From assembly GCA_041483135.1 (NCBI GenBank), contig JBGPFE010000012.1, positions 1 through 64,000 of the forward strand: a stretch of DNA of 64,000 nucleotides, given 5' to 3'. Below, piece by piece: positions 51,431 to 59,392 of this stretch. Position 1 is the first letter of the stretch. Each line of letters starts with the position of its first letter. The DNA comes from PALSA-1004 sp041483135. GTDB lineage: Bacteria; Pseudomonadota; Gammaproteobacteria; Burkholderiales; SG8-41. Position numbers and translations under genes: made by a program. The notes beneath the pieces are model-generated. The model saw only the letters and a list, made by a program, of their open reading frames with translations, had not been told where the DNA came from and ran no database searches.

Positions 51431-51669
51431 GCAGTCCGGCCGTCGTTGCTAACGCATTACAAATACTCGCATAACTTGCGCTTATTCCTCGCGTACCGGG
51501 AATAACCCGGCTGAGACCCGGCGGTCGCGTTGTAATGCATCATCAATTGCGCTCAAGCAATACGCTGATCGGCTGGTTTTTTATTGTTGCTCGCGACGGG
51601 TCATTATAGTTTAATACTTCGAAAAAACTAACGTAACGACTGATTTTTCTCGTCCGGAGGGCAGCCGGT

Positions 51670-52617
51670 ATGCAAGAGCGGCGCAGCGACTACGATGTCA
51701 CCAACACCATCAAGACCACCGACCCGGCGGCGGTTGGTGCAGAAGTGCGTCGCATCTACCTTGATTTGTATCGAAAAGACGGCGTCGACGGGCTGGGCCG
51801 GTCGTTCCGGGATTTTGCCGCGCTCTACCGTGGCGAACACCCCGAGTATTACGGCTGCGATACCGGCTACCACGATCTGCAGCACGTGCTGGATGTCACG
51901 CTGGCGATGGCGCGGCTGCTCGATGGTTATCAGCGGGCCGGACGCGAGCCGCTGGGCGAAAGATTGTTCTGCCTGGGCGTCATCCTCGCGCTGTATCACG
52001 ACTGCGGCTACCTCCGCCACCGGAAAGATACCCGGCACCAGAACGGCGCGGAGTACACGCTGATTCACGTCACGCGCGGGGCGCGCTATTTGCGCGACTA
52101 TCTGCCGAAAATCGGCATGGCGGATCTGGCGGCGGTCGCGGCGCGCATACTGCACTTTACCGGCTACGAAGTGCCGATCAGTAAAATCCGGCTGCCGCAG
52201 CCGATTTTCCGCGTCATCGGCAACCTGCTCGGCACCGCCGACATTCTCGCGCAGATGGCGGACCGCTGTTATCTTGAAAAATGCTACGACCGGCTGTATC
52301 CCGAATTCGTGCTCGGCGGCGTCGCGCGGCGCAAGAATGGCCGCGGCGGTGACTTGGTGGTGTTCATGTCGGCCACCGACCTCATTTCAAAAACGCCGAC
52401 CTTCTACGAAAACGCGGCGCACCGCCTCGACGCCGATCTCGACTGCGCGTACCGTTACGCCGAGCCGCATTTCGGCGGTCACAACTATTACCTCGAGGCG
52501 GTCGAGAAAAACATCGGCTATGCGCGCAATGTCGGCGCACACGGCGACATGTCCCGGCTGCGGCGCCGTCCGCCACCGCCATTTGCCGCGGTGCGTGAGC
52601 AGTTGCGGCTGATCTGA
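51670..52617 (+). CDS. HD-domain phosphohydrolase
   Basis: A 315-residue HD-superfamily metal hydrolase. Metal ligands are visible in YHDLQHVLDV and LALYHDCGYLRHR, with a further His in RILHFTGYE and Asp in GTADILAQMADR. No other domain is fused. Relatives act on nucleotides or cyclic dinucleotides, but the substrate is not deducible. GGAGGG lies 9 nt before ATG 51670. It is divergent from the coiled-coil/AsmA gene. Confidence 0.85.
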   Translation: MQERRSDYDVTNTIKTTDPAAVGAEVRRIYLDLYRKDGVDGLGRSFRDFAALYRGEHPEYYGCDTGYHDLQHVLDVTLAMARLLDGYQRAGREPLGERLFCLGVILALYHDCGYLRHRKDTRHQNGAEYTLIHVTRGARYLRDYLPKIGMADLAAVAARILHFTGYEVPISKIRLPQPIFRVIGNLLGTADILAQMADRCYLEKCYDRLYPEFVLGGVARRKNGRGGDLVVFMSATDLISKTPTFYENAAHRLDADLDCAYRYAEPHFGGHNYYLEAVEKNIGYARNVGAHGDMSRLRRRPPPPFAAVREQLRLI

Positions 52618-52678
52618 AGGCGCGCGTTGTTTGGGAGGGTCCCGGCCCGGTTTCTCCGCCGATCAGCGCTTCTCCGCA

Positions 52679-53677
52679 TTACCCCACCGTCAGCACGATT
52701 TTGCCGATGTGCGCGCTCGATTCCATGAGCGCGTGCGCTTTCGCCGCCTCGGCGAGCGGAAAGGTCGCGTGCACCACCGGCTTGATCTTGCCCGATACGA
52801 TCAGCGGCCAGACTTTCGCCTCGAGTTCCTGCGCGACACTCGCCTTGAACTCCGCAGTCCGGGTCCGCAGGGTCGATCCGGTATAGCGCAGGCGCTTGAG
52901 CATCACCGGCATCAGATTGATTTCGACCTTGGACCCCAGCGCGAAGGCGAGTTGGATGATGCGCCCGTCGTGGCTGGCGGCCTTGAAGTTCTTCTCGACG
53001 TTCGGCCCGCCGACGATGTCGAGTATCACGTTGGCGCCGCCTGCCTTGCGCACGATTTCGACAAAGTCTTCCTGCCGGTAGTCGATCACGCGGTCGGCGC
53101 CCAGGTCGCGGCAGAACCCGCAACGTTCCGCAGGACTGTCGGTGGCGATGACTTTAGCGCCGAACGCCTTGCCGAGCTGGATCGCGGTCGAGCCGATGCC
53201 GCCCGCTCCGCCGTGGACGAGCAACGTTTCTCCCGCGGTCAGGCCGGCCCCCATGAACACGTTGCTCCAGACCGTGAAGAAAGTTTCCGGCAGGCTCCCC
53301 GCTTCACGCAAGTCGACGCCTTGCGGGACCGGCAGGCAGTGCCGCGCGTCGACAGCGCAATATTCGGCATAGCCGCCGCCGTTGGTGAGGCCGGTCACCC
53401 GGTCGCCGATGGCCCAGCGCCTGGCCTGCTTGTCCGCCGCGACGACCGTGCCCGAGACTTCGAGCCCGAGCAGGTCGGTCGCCCCGGCCGGCGGCGGATA
53501 GAGGCCCTTGCGCTGCATGAGATCGGGTCCGTTGACGCCCGTCACGGCGACCTTGATCAGCACTTCGCCGCTCCCGGGCGCCGGCACGGGGCGGGTCGCG
53601 ACGCGCAGGACCTCGGGCCCGCCCGGCGCGCTGATCTCCACGACTTGCATTTGTTTCGGTAGCTGCTGACTCATCAA
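52679..53677 (-). CDS. Quinone oxidoreductase (PIG3/zeta-crystallin type)
   Basis: A 332-residue zinc-independent medium-chain dehydrogenase/reductase. The N-terminal catalytic domain has VTGVNGPDLMQRKGLYPPPA, and the NADPH-binding Rossmann fold carries VHGGAGGIGSTAIQLGKAFG. The motif set matches PIG3-like NADPH:quinone oxidoreductases, which reduce quinones in the cytosol. It is a single gene; the upstream gap to the enoyl-CoA hydratase gene holds a CACAGAG palindrome. Confidence 0.93.
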   Translation of the reverse strand: MMSQQLPKQMQVVEISAPGGPEVLRVATRPVPAPGSGEVLIKVAVTGVNGPDLMQRKGLYPPPAGATDLLGLEVSGTVVAADKQARRWAIGDRVTGLTNGGGYAEYCAVDARHCLPVPQGVDLREAGSLPETFFTVWSNVFMGAGLTAGETLLVHGGAGGIGSTAIQLGKAFGAKVIATDSPAERCGFCRDLGADRVIDYRQEDFVEIVRKAGGANVILDIVGGPNVEKNFKAASHDGRIIQLAFALGSKVEINLMPVMLKRLRYTGSTLRTRTAEFKASVAQELEAKVWPLIVSGKIKPVVHATFPLAEAAKAHALMESSAHIGKIVLTVG

Positions 53678-53696
53678 ATCCTCTCAATAAAAAAAA

Positions 53697-53836
53697 CCGG
53701 CCACAGAGATCACAGAGAACACAGAGAGAATACAGAATACCTGTTCGTGAAGAGAATGGAGACTTAAACAGGAAAACGACGAGATTTTTTGATGCCCCTT
53801 TTTTCTCTGAGAACTCTGTGTACTCAGTGGCTGGAT
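53697..53836. repeat. Palindromic spacer (CACAGAG / CTCTGTG type)
   Basis: GGCCACAGAGATCACAGAGAACACAGAG on the left and TCTCTGAGAACTCTGTGTACTCAGTGGC on the right, about 80 bp apart, form imperfect inverted arms. The same words recur at 60561 and 63303. Confidence 0.8.
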
Positions 53837-53846
53837 TTTGAATTGG

Positions 53847-54569
53847 CTATTTGGTTTCCCTGAACATGCGTATGCGTTCTTTGAGTCCCGGCACGCTCGC
53901 CGATTGGACGAGGGCCGCCATATCGGCGGCGCGCGTATCGGTGACCGTTTGCTCGTTGAGCCGCGCGGTCGCCGGCTGCGTGAGCAGGCTCGAAGCTTTG
54001 CGCGTCGCGGCGATCAGCGCCGGCCATTCGGATTGCGCAGCGACTTGCGTGAGAAACCCGAGCCGCAGCGCCTCGTCGGCGTCGAAAGTCCTGCTGGTCG
54101 CGAGCACGTCGCGTGCGGCGTCGGCGCCGATGCGGCCGGCAAGCCGGCGCGTGCCGAGCACGATGCCGAAGCGCAGTCCCGGCATCCGGAACGTGGTGCC
54201 CGGCGCGGCGACCCGCAGGCTGCAGGCGCACACGATATCGGCGCCGGCGCCGAATATCCTGCCGTGCGCGAGCGCGAGCGTCACGAACGGCGCGTGATGG
54301 ATAAGCTGCAGCAGATGCTCGATGCGGATGAAGCGCAGCACGAGGTCGCCTTCGCTCGCGTCGAGATAACCGGTGAAATCGAAGCCGGCGCAGAAGTGGT
54401 CGCCGTTGCCGTCGAGGATCAGGAGCCGCGTGCCGTCGGTGTACGCGTACTCGATCGCGTTGAGCAGCGCTTCGACCAGCGACGCCGACAGCGCGTTCGC
54501 TTTCTGCGGACGGTTTAGAGTGACGTGAGTGACGTGGCCGTCATGGCTGCGCAGCAGCTCGTTGTCCAT
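53847..54569 (-). CDS. Enoyl-CoA hydratase/isomerase family protein
   Basis: A 240-residue crotonase-fold protein. The oxyanion-hole segments are FCAGFDFTGY and HGRIFGAGADIVCACSLRVA. The position usually held by a catalytic Glu after GAGAD is altered, so hydratase activity is not certain; isomerase or hydrolase roles remain open. It starts MDNELLRSHDGHVTHVTLNR and lies 20 nt downstream of the cysteine dioxygenase gene on the same strand. Confidence 0.87.
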   Translation of the reverse strand: MDNELLRSHDGHVTHVTLNRPQKANALSASLVEALLNAIEYAYTDGTRLLILDGNGDHFCAGFDFTGYLDASEGDLVLRFIRIEHLLQLIHHAPFVTLALAHGRIFGAGADIVCACSLRVAAPGTTFRMPGLRFGIVLGTRRLAGRIGADAARDVLATSRTFDADEALRLGFLTQVAAQSEWPALIAATRKASSLLTQPATARLNEQTVTDTRAADMAALVQSASVPGLKERIRMFRETK

Positions 54570-54589
54570 GACGCGGCCTGAACCGATCG

Positions 54590-55204
54590 CTAGGCGCTTT
54601 TTTGCAGCGCCGCGCGCACTTCCGCCGAGCGGTCCCAGAAGTTCGGCATGGACGTCGCCGAATAACCCGAGACGAACGGCTGCACGGCGCCGGTTGCGGC
54701 ATCGAAGATGTGGCGGCTCACCGCGCCGATATTGGCGCCGTAGACGTGGATGCTGATCGAGGGACGATCGGACAAGGCGTTCTCGACTTTGTGGATGTCA
54801 CCGACTGTCGGCGAAACATGATCGATCTGGCCGGGCAGAATCTGGTGCGAGGGGCCCGCTTCGATGGCGCCGGCGTGCGCCGTGTACTCGTGGCACATCT
54901 CGGCGCCGCGCAGCATGCCGATGATTCCCCATACCGTATGGTCGTGCACCGGCGTCTTCTGTCCCGGCCCCCACACGAAGCTCACCACCGAGAAGCGCTC
55001 GAGCGCATCGCAATACAGCAGGAATTGCTGGTAATGCCCGGGATGATCTTGCGCGCAATCGTCCGGCAGCCAGTCGTCGTGGCTGACCAGCGCCGCGAGC
55101 AGTTTCCCGCCGCGGTCGAGGATGGCGGGCTCGTCGCTGCCGCTAGCTTCGAGGAGGCGCGTGAAGTCGGCGATGAATTGTCGGAAGCGCGCGTAGTTTT
55201 TCAT
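54590..55204 (-). CDS. Cysteine dioxygenase-family thiol dioxygenase
   Basis: A 204-residue cupin that would oxidise a thiol (cysteine or 3-mercaptopropionate) to the sulfinate with O2. The iron-binding 3-His facial triad is H87, H89 (TPVHDHTVWG) and H138 (GDIHKVEN). Bacterial members with this sequence pattern may prefer 3-mercaptopropionate; sequence alone does not decide. Its sulfinate product chemistry fits the sulfur-oxidising gene content of the window. The ATG is at 55204. Confidence 0.9.
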   Translation of the reverse strand: MKNYARFRQFIADFTRLLEASGSDEPAILDRGGKLLAALVSHDDWLPDDCAQDHPGHYQQFLLYCDALERFSVVSFVWGPGQKTPVHDHTVWGIIGMLRGAEMCHEYTAHAGAIEAGPSHQILPGQIDHVSPTVGDIHKVENALSDRPSISIHVYGANIGAVSRHIFDAATGAVQPFVSGYSATSMPNFWDRSAEVRAALQKSA

Positions 55205-55236
55205 GGGGAATTACACGGTAACGCGGAACCGATATA

Positions 55237-55345
55237 CTAGTGCCGTTCCAGCTATTCCGAGTTTTCTGTGATGGGTGATCGAGGCACAATAATCAGCGGA
55301 ATGATACTCGTGGCCATTGGACCAATCAAGTTGGAACGGCACTAG
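55237..55345. mobile_element. MITE-like inverted-repeat element
   Basis: A 109-bp segment bounded by CTAGTGCCGTTCCA and its exact inverse TGGAACGGCACTAG, with CTAG at both tips. Internal sequence is AT-richer and non-coding. It sits between two divergent genes. No transposase is nearby, so it would be a non-autonomous or relict element. Confidence 0.6.
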
Positions 55346-55376
55346 CACGCGATTTCAACCCGTTGTTCACTTCAAA

Positions 55377-56147
55377 ATGCCGCCGCCGCGCTACAAGATC
55401 TTCGACACCCATTTTCACATCATCGACCAGCGTTTTCCGCTGACGCCGAACCAGGGTTATCTGCCGCCCGAATTCGACTGGAAAACGTACCGCGGTGCCG
55501 CGGTCAAGCTCGGCGTTGCCGGCGGCGCGATCGTGTCGGGGTCGTTTCAGGCGTTCGACCAGACTTATCTTCTCGACGCGCTAAACAAGCTCGGCCCGTG
55601 CTATGTCGGCGTCGCGCAATTGCCGGCATCCGTCAGCGACGACGAGCTGAAGCGGCTCGATGCGGCGGGCGTGCGCGCGGTTCGCTTCAACGTCAGGCGC
55701 GGCGGCTCGGCCGGCATCCAGGATCTCGCGAGCATGGCGCAGCGCGTCTACGATCTCGTGCGCTGGCACGCCGAACTGTATATCGATTCGAAGGACCTCG
55801 ATGCGATTTACGATACGCTCGTGAAACTGCCGCGCATCAGCATCGATCATCTCGGATTGTCGAAAGCGGGGTTCCCGACATTACTCAAGCTCGCCGAGCG
55901 CGGCGTGCAGGTCAAGGCCACCGGTTTCGGTCGCGTGGATTTCGACGTCGCGCAGGCGGTGAAAGACATCACGCGCGCGAATCCGGCGAGCCTCGTGTTC
56001 GGCACCGACATGCCGTCGACGCGCGTCGAGCGCCCGTTCAAGGACACCGACATCGATCTCGTCGCCGACGCGCTCGGCGATGCGCTCGCGCGCAAGGTGT
56101 TCTACGACAACGCGGTCGCGTTCTACCGGCCGCGCAAATCCATGTAG
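55377..56147 (+). CDS. Amidohydrolase_2-family metal hydrolase
   Basis: A 256-residue TIM-barrel hydrolase. The first metal motif is DTHFHI, the later His is in IDHLGLSKAG, and the conserved Asp is in GTDMPSTR. It resembles 2-pyrone-4,6-dicarboxylate lactonase-like and related lactonases or decarboxylases. The substrate is unknown. I start at MPPPRYK (55377); the upstream frame runs into the MITE-like repeat. Confidence 0.88.
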   Translation: MPPPRYKIFDTHFHIIDQRFPLTPNQGYLPPEFDWKTYRGAAVKLGVAGGAIVSGSFQAFDQTYLLDALNKLGPCYVGVAQLPASVSDDELKRLDAAGVRAVRFNVRRGGSAGIQDLASMAQRVYDLVRWHAELYIDSKDLDAIYDTLVKLPRISIDHLGLSKAGFPTLLKLAERGVQVKATGFGRVDFDVAQAVKDITRANPASLVFGTDMPSTRVERPFKDTDIDLVADALGDALARKVFYDNAVAFYRPRKSM

Positions 56148-56364
56148 ATGATTACGATGTCACCGGCGATTGGCACCGGACGCACCGCAATCGCCGGTTC
56201 ACTTGCTGAATGCGCGAACGCGTCAGGCATCGACGCCGCATCGAAAATTGAATTCAAGCTGACTTACGCGGCGCCAGATCGGTTGCGACCTCGGCTTCGA
56301 ATTCGCCATCGGGATCGAGGTGCGCGTGATTTGCTGCTTAAGGTCTGGTCGCGCGATCTTGCGC

Positions 56365-57534
56365 CTAGGCCATGCCGCGCAGCGTTCCGCACACACCGGT
56401 GCTGGCGCCGGAGGTCGTAGTCAATGGTGCGGCACGCATTGCAACCCGCAACGGTGCGCCGGCTTTGCGTGCCAAACGCGCCTCGAAAATGACCGGCACC
56501 GCGCGACCGCGTGCGACCCCGTCCAGGTAATCGGCCACGCCGCGCTGGTCCTCAAGGACAAAGAACTGCGCGAGCGGCCTGCCCAGGGTCTCTTCGCTGC
56601 GGTATCCGCTGAGTATCGTCCACCGCGCATTGACATAATTGCTGTTCCCGGCGAGATCGGTTTGAAACACGGTTTCTCTTATGCACTCGAGCAACCGCAG
56701 GTCCGGCCTGGATTCGACTGCTGCGGTGACATCCGGGGGTTCCGGCAACGCGCCGGCGCGCGAGGGCGGTTCTCTTCCGCGCTTGGTCTGCTCCTGCGCG
56801 GCGTGTGTCACCTTGCTCTCCACTCGATTGCGCAACTCCCGTTTCACCCGTGGCTCAAGCGCGGCCGTAAGCCTGGCCCGTATTTCCGCCTCCAGCACCG
56901 GGCGCAGCGCGGCAACCAGTTTGTGCCGCAGTTCTTGCTCGATCTTGGGTCGCAGCTCAGCTATCAGTTTCGCGTGCAGTTCTTCTTCAACTTTCGGCCG
57001 CAACTCCGCCACGAGCTTTGCTCTCGCTTCGGCATTGAGGGAGCCTGGAGGCTCCCGCGACGGGCGCGCTTTTGCCTCAGTTTCGGGTCGCGCGTGCGCC
57101 GCGGCGCCCTGCGGCACAGCGGGTGGCGGCTTGCGCCCATTGGCCTGCCGTGTCTTCGCCGCTCCGGCCGCGGGCGGCGAAGACTGGGCCGCGCTCAACA
57201 ACCCGCGCTCGAGCTTGGTGAAGTCCAGGGTTTGCACGACTTCCTGCGCGAGATCTTGCACTTGCTCGTCAAGCTTGCGCAGTTCGGCATATTCGCCCGT
57301 GTCCGCTTCGTGGGCGGCAAGGATGTGGATGAGCTTCTTTTCTTCGAGCGTCGTTACCGCTTTCTGAAATCGGGTATCAGTGAGGTCTTTGAACTGCAAG
57401 CGCAACTCGGCAATGCTCGCCTTGCCATTGACGAGCCGCAACAGGCGCACGGCGTCGTAATTGAGATCGCCGTCCTCGGTTTTCGCCTGGACGATGCCCT
57501 TCGCGGTCTTGGCCAGGATCGAATTGGCATCCAT
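56365..57534 (-). CDS. PAS-domain protein with shared N-terminal winged-helix-like module
   Basis: A 389-residue protein. Residues 1-75 (SILAKTAKGIVQAKTEDGDL, then LRLVNGKASIAELRLQF) parallel the first 75 residues of the giant coiled-coil protein at 47906. Residues about 165-235 form heptads with a recurring AELRPKxEEELxAKL unit. Residues about 270-385 form a PAS domain (VFQTDLAGNSNYVNARWTIL; SGYRSEETLGRPLAQFF). No output domain is present, so it may be a sensory adaptor. The two proteins probably share a partner of the N-terminal module. Confidence 0.8.
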   Translation of the reverse strand: MDANSILAKTAKGIVQAKTEDGDLNYDAVRLLRLVNGKASIAELRLQFKDLTDTRFQKAVTTLEEKKLIHILAAHEADTGEYAELRKLDEQVQDLAQEVVQTLDFTKLERGLLSAAQSSPPAAGAAKTRQANGRKPPPAVPQGAAAHARPETEAKARPSREPPGSLNAEARAKLVAELRPKVEEELHAKLIAELRPKIEQELRHKLVAALRPVLEAEIRARLTAALEPRVKRELRNRVESKVTHAAQEQTKRGREPPSRAGALPEPPDVTAAVESRPDLRLLECIRETVFQTDLAGNSNYVNARWTILSGYRSEETLGRPLAQFFVLEDQRGVADYLDGVARGRAVPVIFEARLARKAGAPLRVAMRAAPLTTTSGASTGVCGTLRGMA

Positions 57535-57609
57535 TATTTTGGAAGGTCTTTCTCGGATCGGGCAAACAGGGACGATATTACACTTGCTTTCGGATAGACC
57601 CCAGGTTGA

Positions 57610-58332
57610 TCAGGAGATTCCCGCTTCGTGTGCAAATTCCCGATCGGGATCGAGTTCGCGCAGCGCGGCGCGCTCGCGCGTGGTGATCATCGGCGTCGGT
57701 CCTGCGCCTGCCGCGTCGAATTTGAAGCCGGTGCGCCGGGTTATTTCTGCGAGGCTCGAATCCGGGCGCCACGATTCGAGCCCGAGGCGCCCGTTGCGGC
57801 GCTGGAATACGGCAATCGGCGTCACCAGCGCCGCCAGGTTGCCGGCGGCAGTGACGAAGTCGAGCTTCTCGACGAGCGCGCGCGGGCTGTGCTCGGTGCG
57901 CCACGTCGCAACCCGCTTCGCGGTCGGCAGCATTACCGCCGCGCCGCCGCCGCCGGGCAGACGCACCCTGGGTTCGTGCCACGAGCCGATCGCTGAGACG
58001 TTGGTGCGGCCTCCGCCGTCGATCTGCGCGCAGCCGAGAAAGCAGAGGTCCATGCCCCCGCGCGCGCACAGGTCGTAGAAATCCTCATTCGCAAAAATCG
58101 CCGCCGAGCCCGCGACGATCGCCGGATCACTGCTCGAATGCGGAATTTTCTGCGGCTGCGGTTCGACGCCGCCGGCGACGTTGAGATAAGTGAAATGAAA
58201 ATCGTAGGCGCGCTTGGCGAGCAGGCACGCGAGCATCGGCAGCGTCGAGTTGACGCCGCTGAACGTGATTTCGTTCGGCCGTATCTGGCGCGCGAGATTG
58301 ACGACGATGTAAGAGAACGGCGACCAGGACAT
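57610..58332 (-). CDS. CoA-transferase beta subunit (glutaconate CoA-transferase type)
   Basis: A 240-residue family I CoA-transferase subunit B. It has FSGVNSTLPMLACLLAKRAY, the region ANEDFYDLCARGGMDLCFLG and RLPGGGGAAVMLPTAKR, matching GctB-like subunits of the acyl-CoA:acid CoA-transferase fold. The alpha subunit precedes it on the same strand, but a 165-bp palindromic repeat lies between the two, ending 6 nt before the start, so no normal ribosome-binding site remains. The acyl group is not identifiable. Confidence 0.88.
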   Translation of the reverse strand: MSWSPFSYIVVNLARQIRPNEITFSGVNSTLPMLACLLAKRAYDFHFTYLNVAGGVEPQPQKIPHSSSDPAIVAGSAAIFANEDFYDLCARGGMDLCFLGCAQIDGGGRTNVSAIGSWHEPRVRLPGGGGAAVMLPTAKRVATWRTEHSPRALVEKLDFVTAAGNLAALVTPIAVFQRRNGRLGLESWRPDSSLAEITRRTGFKFDAAGAGPTPMITTRERAALRELDPDREFAHEAGIS

Positions 58333-58335
58333 GTT

Positions 58336-58505
58336 TTGAGTGAAGGGGTGAAGGGGTGAAGGGGTGAAGGGGTGAAGGGGTGAACGAGTGAAGGAGTGAA
58401 GGAGTGAAGGGGTGAACGAGTGAACCCCCTCACCCTAGCCCTCTTCCCCGGGAAACGGGGGAGAGGGAATTATTCGCTCTTTCACTCCTTCACTCGTTCA
58501 CGCCT
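58336..58505. repeat. Palindromic spacer (GTGAAGGG / CTCCTTCAC type with CCCTCACCC core)
   Basis: The left arm has about ten 8-nt words GTGAAGGG with variants GTGAACGA and GTGAAGGA. The centre holds CCCCCTCACCCTAGCCCTC and GGGGGAGAGGG. The right arm TTTCACTCCTTCACTCGTTC is the inverse of the left-arm words. It shares its core with 13862-13995. Confidence 0.85.
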
Positions 58506-59325
58506 TCACGGTTGTTGCGGCTTCTGGCGCTTCAGCGAGGTGCGCTTCGAGCGCACCGGGTTCGTCTTTCATATAGCGCTCGACCGCCGGGTAATCGATT
58601 TCGTAGAGCGGGTGCATCGAACCCGGCCACGCGCCGTTGGGAACGATGGCGACGGCTTCGACCATGAATCCCGGCACGAGCGTCAACTCGGGCTGCAGGC
58701 GCAGCACGTCGGTCGGCACCAGCCGTTCGGCGGTGATGAGCACGCGCTTCGCGGCGCGCGTCACCGGGTGATCCCAGAACGGCGTGCCGTAGACGCGCGC
58801 GTTGCCGAATTCGTCGGCTTCGTTGACATGTATCACGGCGACATCCGGCCGGATCGCCGGAATCACATACACTTCCTTGCCGGTATACGGGTCGGCGACG
58901 GTCTTCCAGTCGTTGATCTTCGGCAGATCGCTGCCGAAGACGCCGGCGACCGGCTGGAACGGGATTCCGTAGGAGGCTGCACGCAGCCCCGCGACGAGAG
59001 TCATTCAGGCGTGTTCTTCGAGATACGCTTCCTTGCGCTCGATCGCATTGCGGAACCAGCGCGCAAGCCCGAAATTGCCTTCCATCGCGACGATGCCGGC
59101 ACGGACTTTCGCCACCGCGCCGGCGCGGCACAACAGATCGACGTCGTAACCGGGCGACGGCTTGATGATTTCGAGATTGCGTTTTTTCTGCCGCACGAGC
59201 TCGCGGACCAGCGCGAATGGCCCGCGATGCAGGAAGCTGCCGCCGATGGCGATCGAAGTGCCGTCATGGATGCGCGCGGCAAGTTCGCCCAGGCTGACGA
59301 TTCTGGATGGAGCGGCAGCGGTCAT
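58498..59325 (-). pseudogene. CoA-transferase alpha subunit interrupted by an in-frame TGA
   Basis: Two contiguous same-frame segments form one GctA-like subunit. 59325-59005 reads MTAAAPSRIVSLGELAARIH through AYLEEHA, then TGA. 59004-58498 continues MTLVAGLRAASYGIPFQPVA and GSDLPKINDW. Family members usually have a cysteine or similar residue where TGA stands (EEHAC-), so a single TGC/TGT-to-TGA change explains it. GAGAGGAAATCAC precedes ATG 59325. Reinitiation at the ATG directly after the stop is possible, so a split but working enzyme cannot be excluded. Confidence 0.8.
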
Positions 59326-59392
59326 GTGATTTCCTCTCGCGTCATCATAGCACCGTGCGATAATCGGGAAAAACCGGACAAGGAGAAGAGTT

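Noticed and set aside
56148..56364. Small plus-strand frame after the amidohydrolase
   Set aside because: No ribosome-binding site or similarity, and it runs antisense into the PAS gene. The gap otherwise shows nothing.
58336..58430. CRISPR array suspected from regular short repeats
   Set aside because: The repeat unit is only 8 nt with no spacers, the other half is its inverse, and no cas gene is near.
59005..59007. Selenocysteine codon in the CoA-transferase alpha subunit
   Set aside because: A small GC hairpin (GGCTGCGTGCAGCC) lies about 15 nt downstream, and Cys occupies this position in relatives. However, the residue is not a known selenocysteine site, the hairpin lacks a bacterial SECIS-type loop, and no sel genes are visible. 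A point mutation is simpler.
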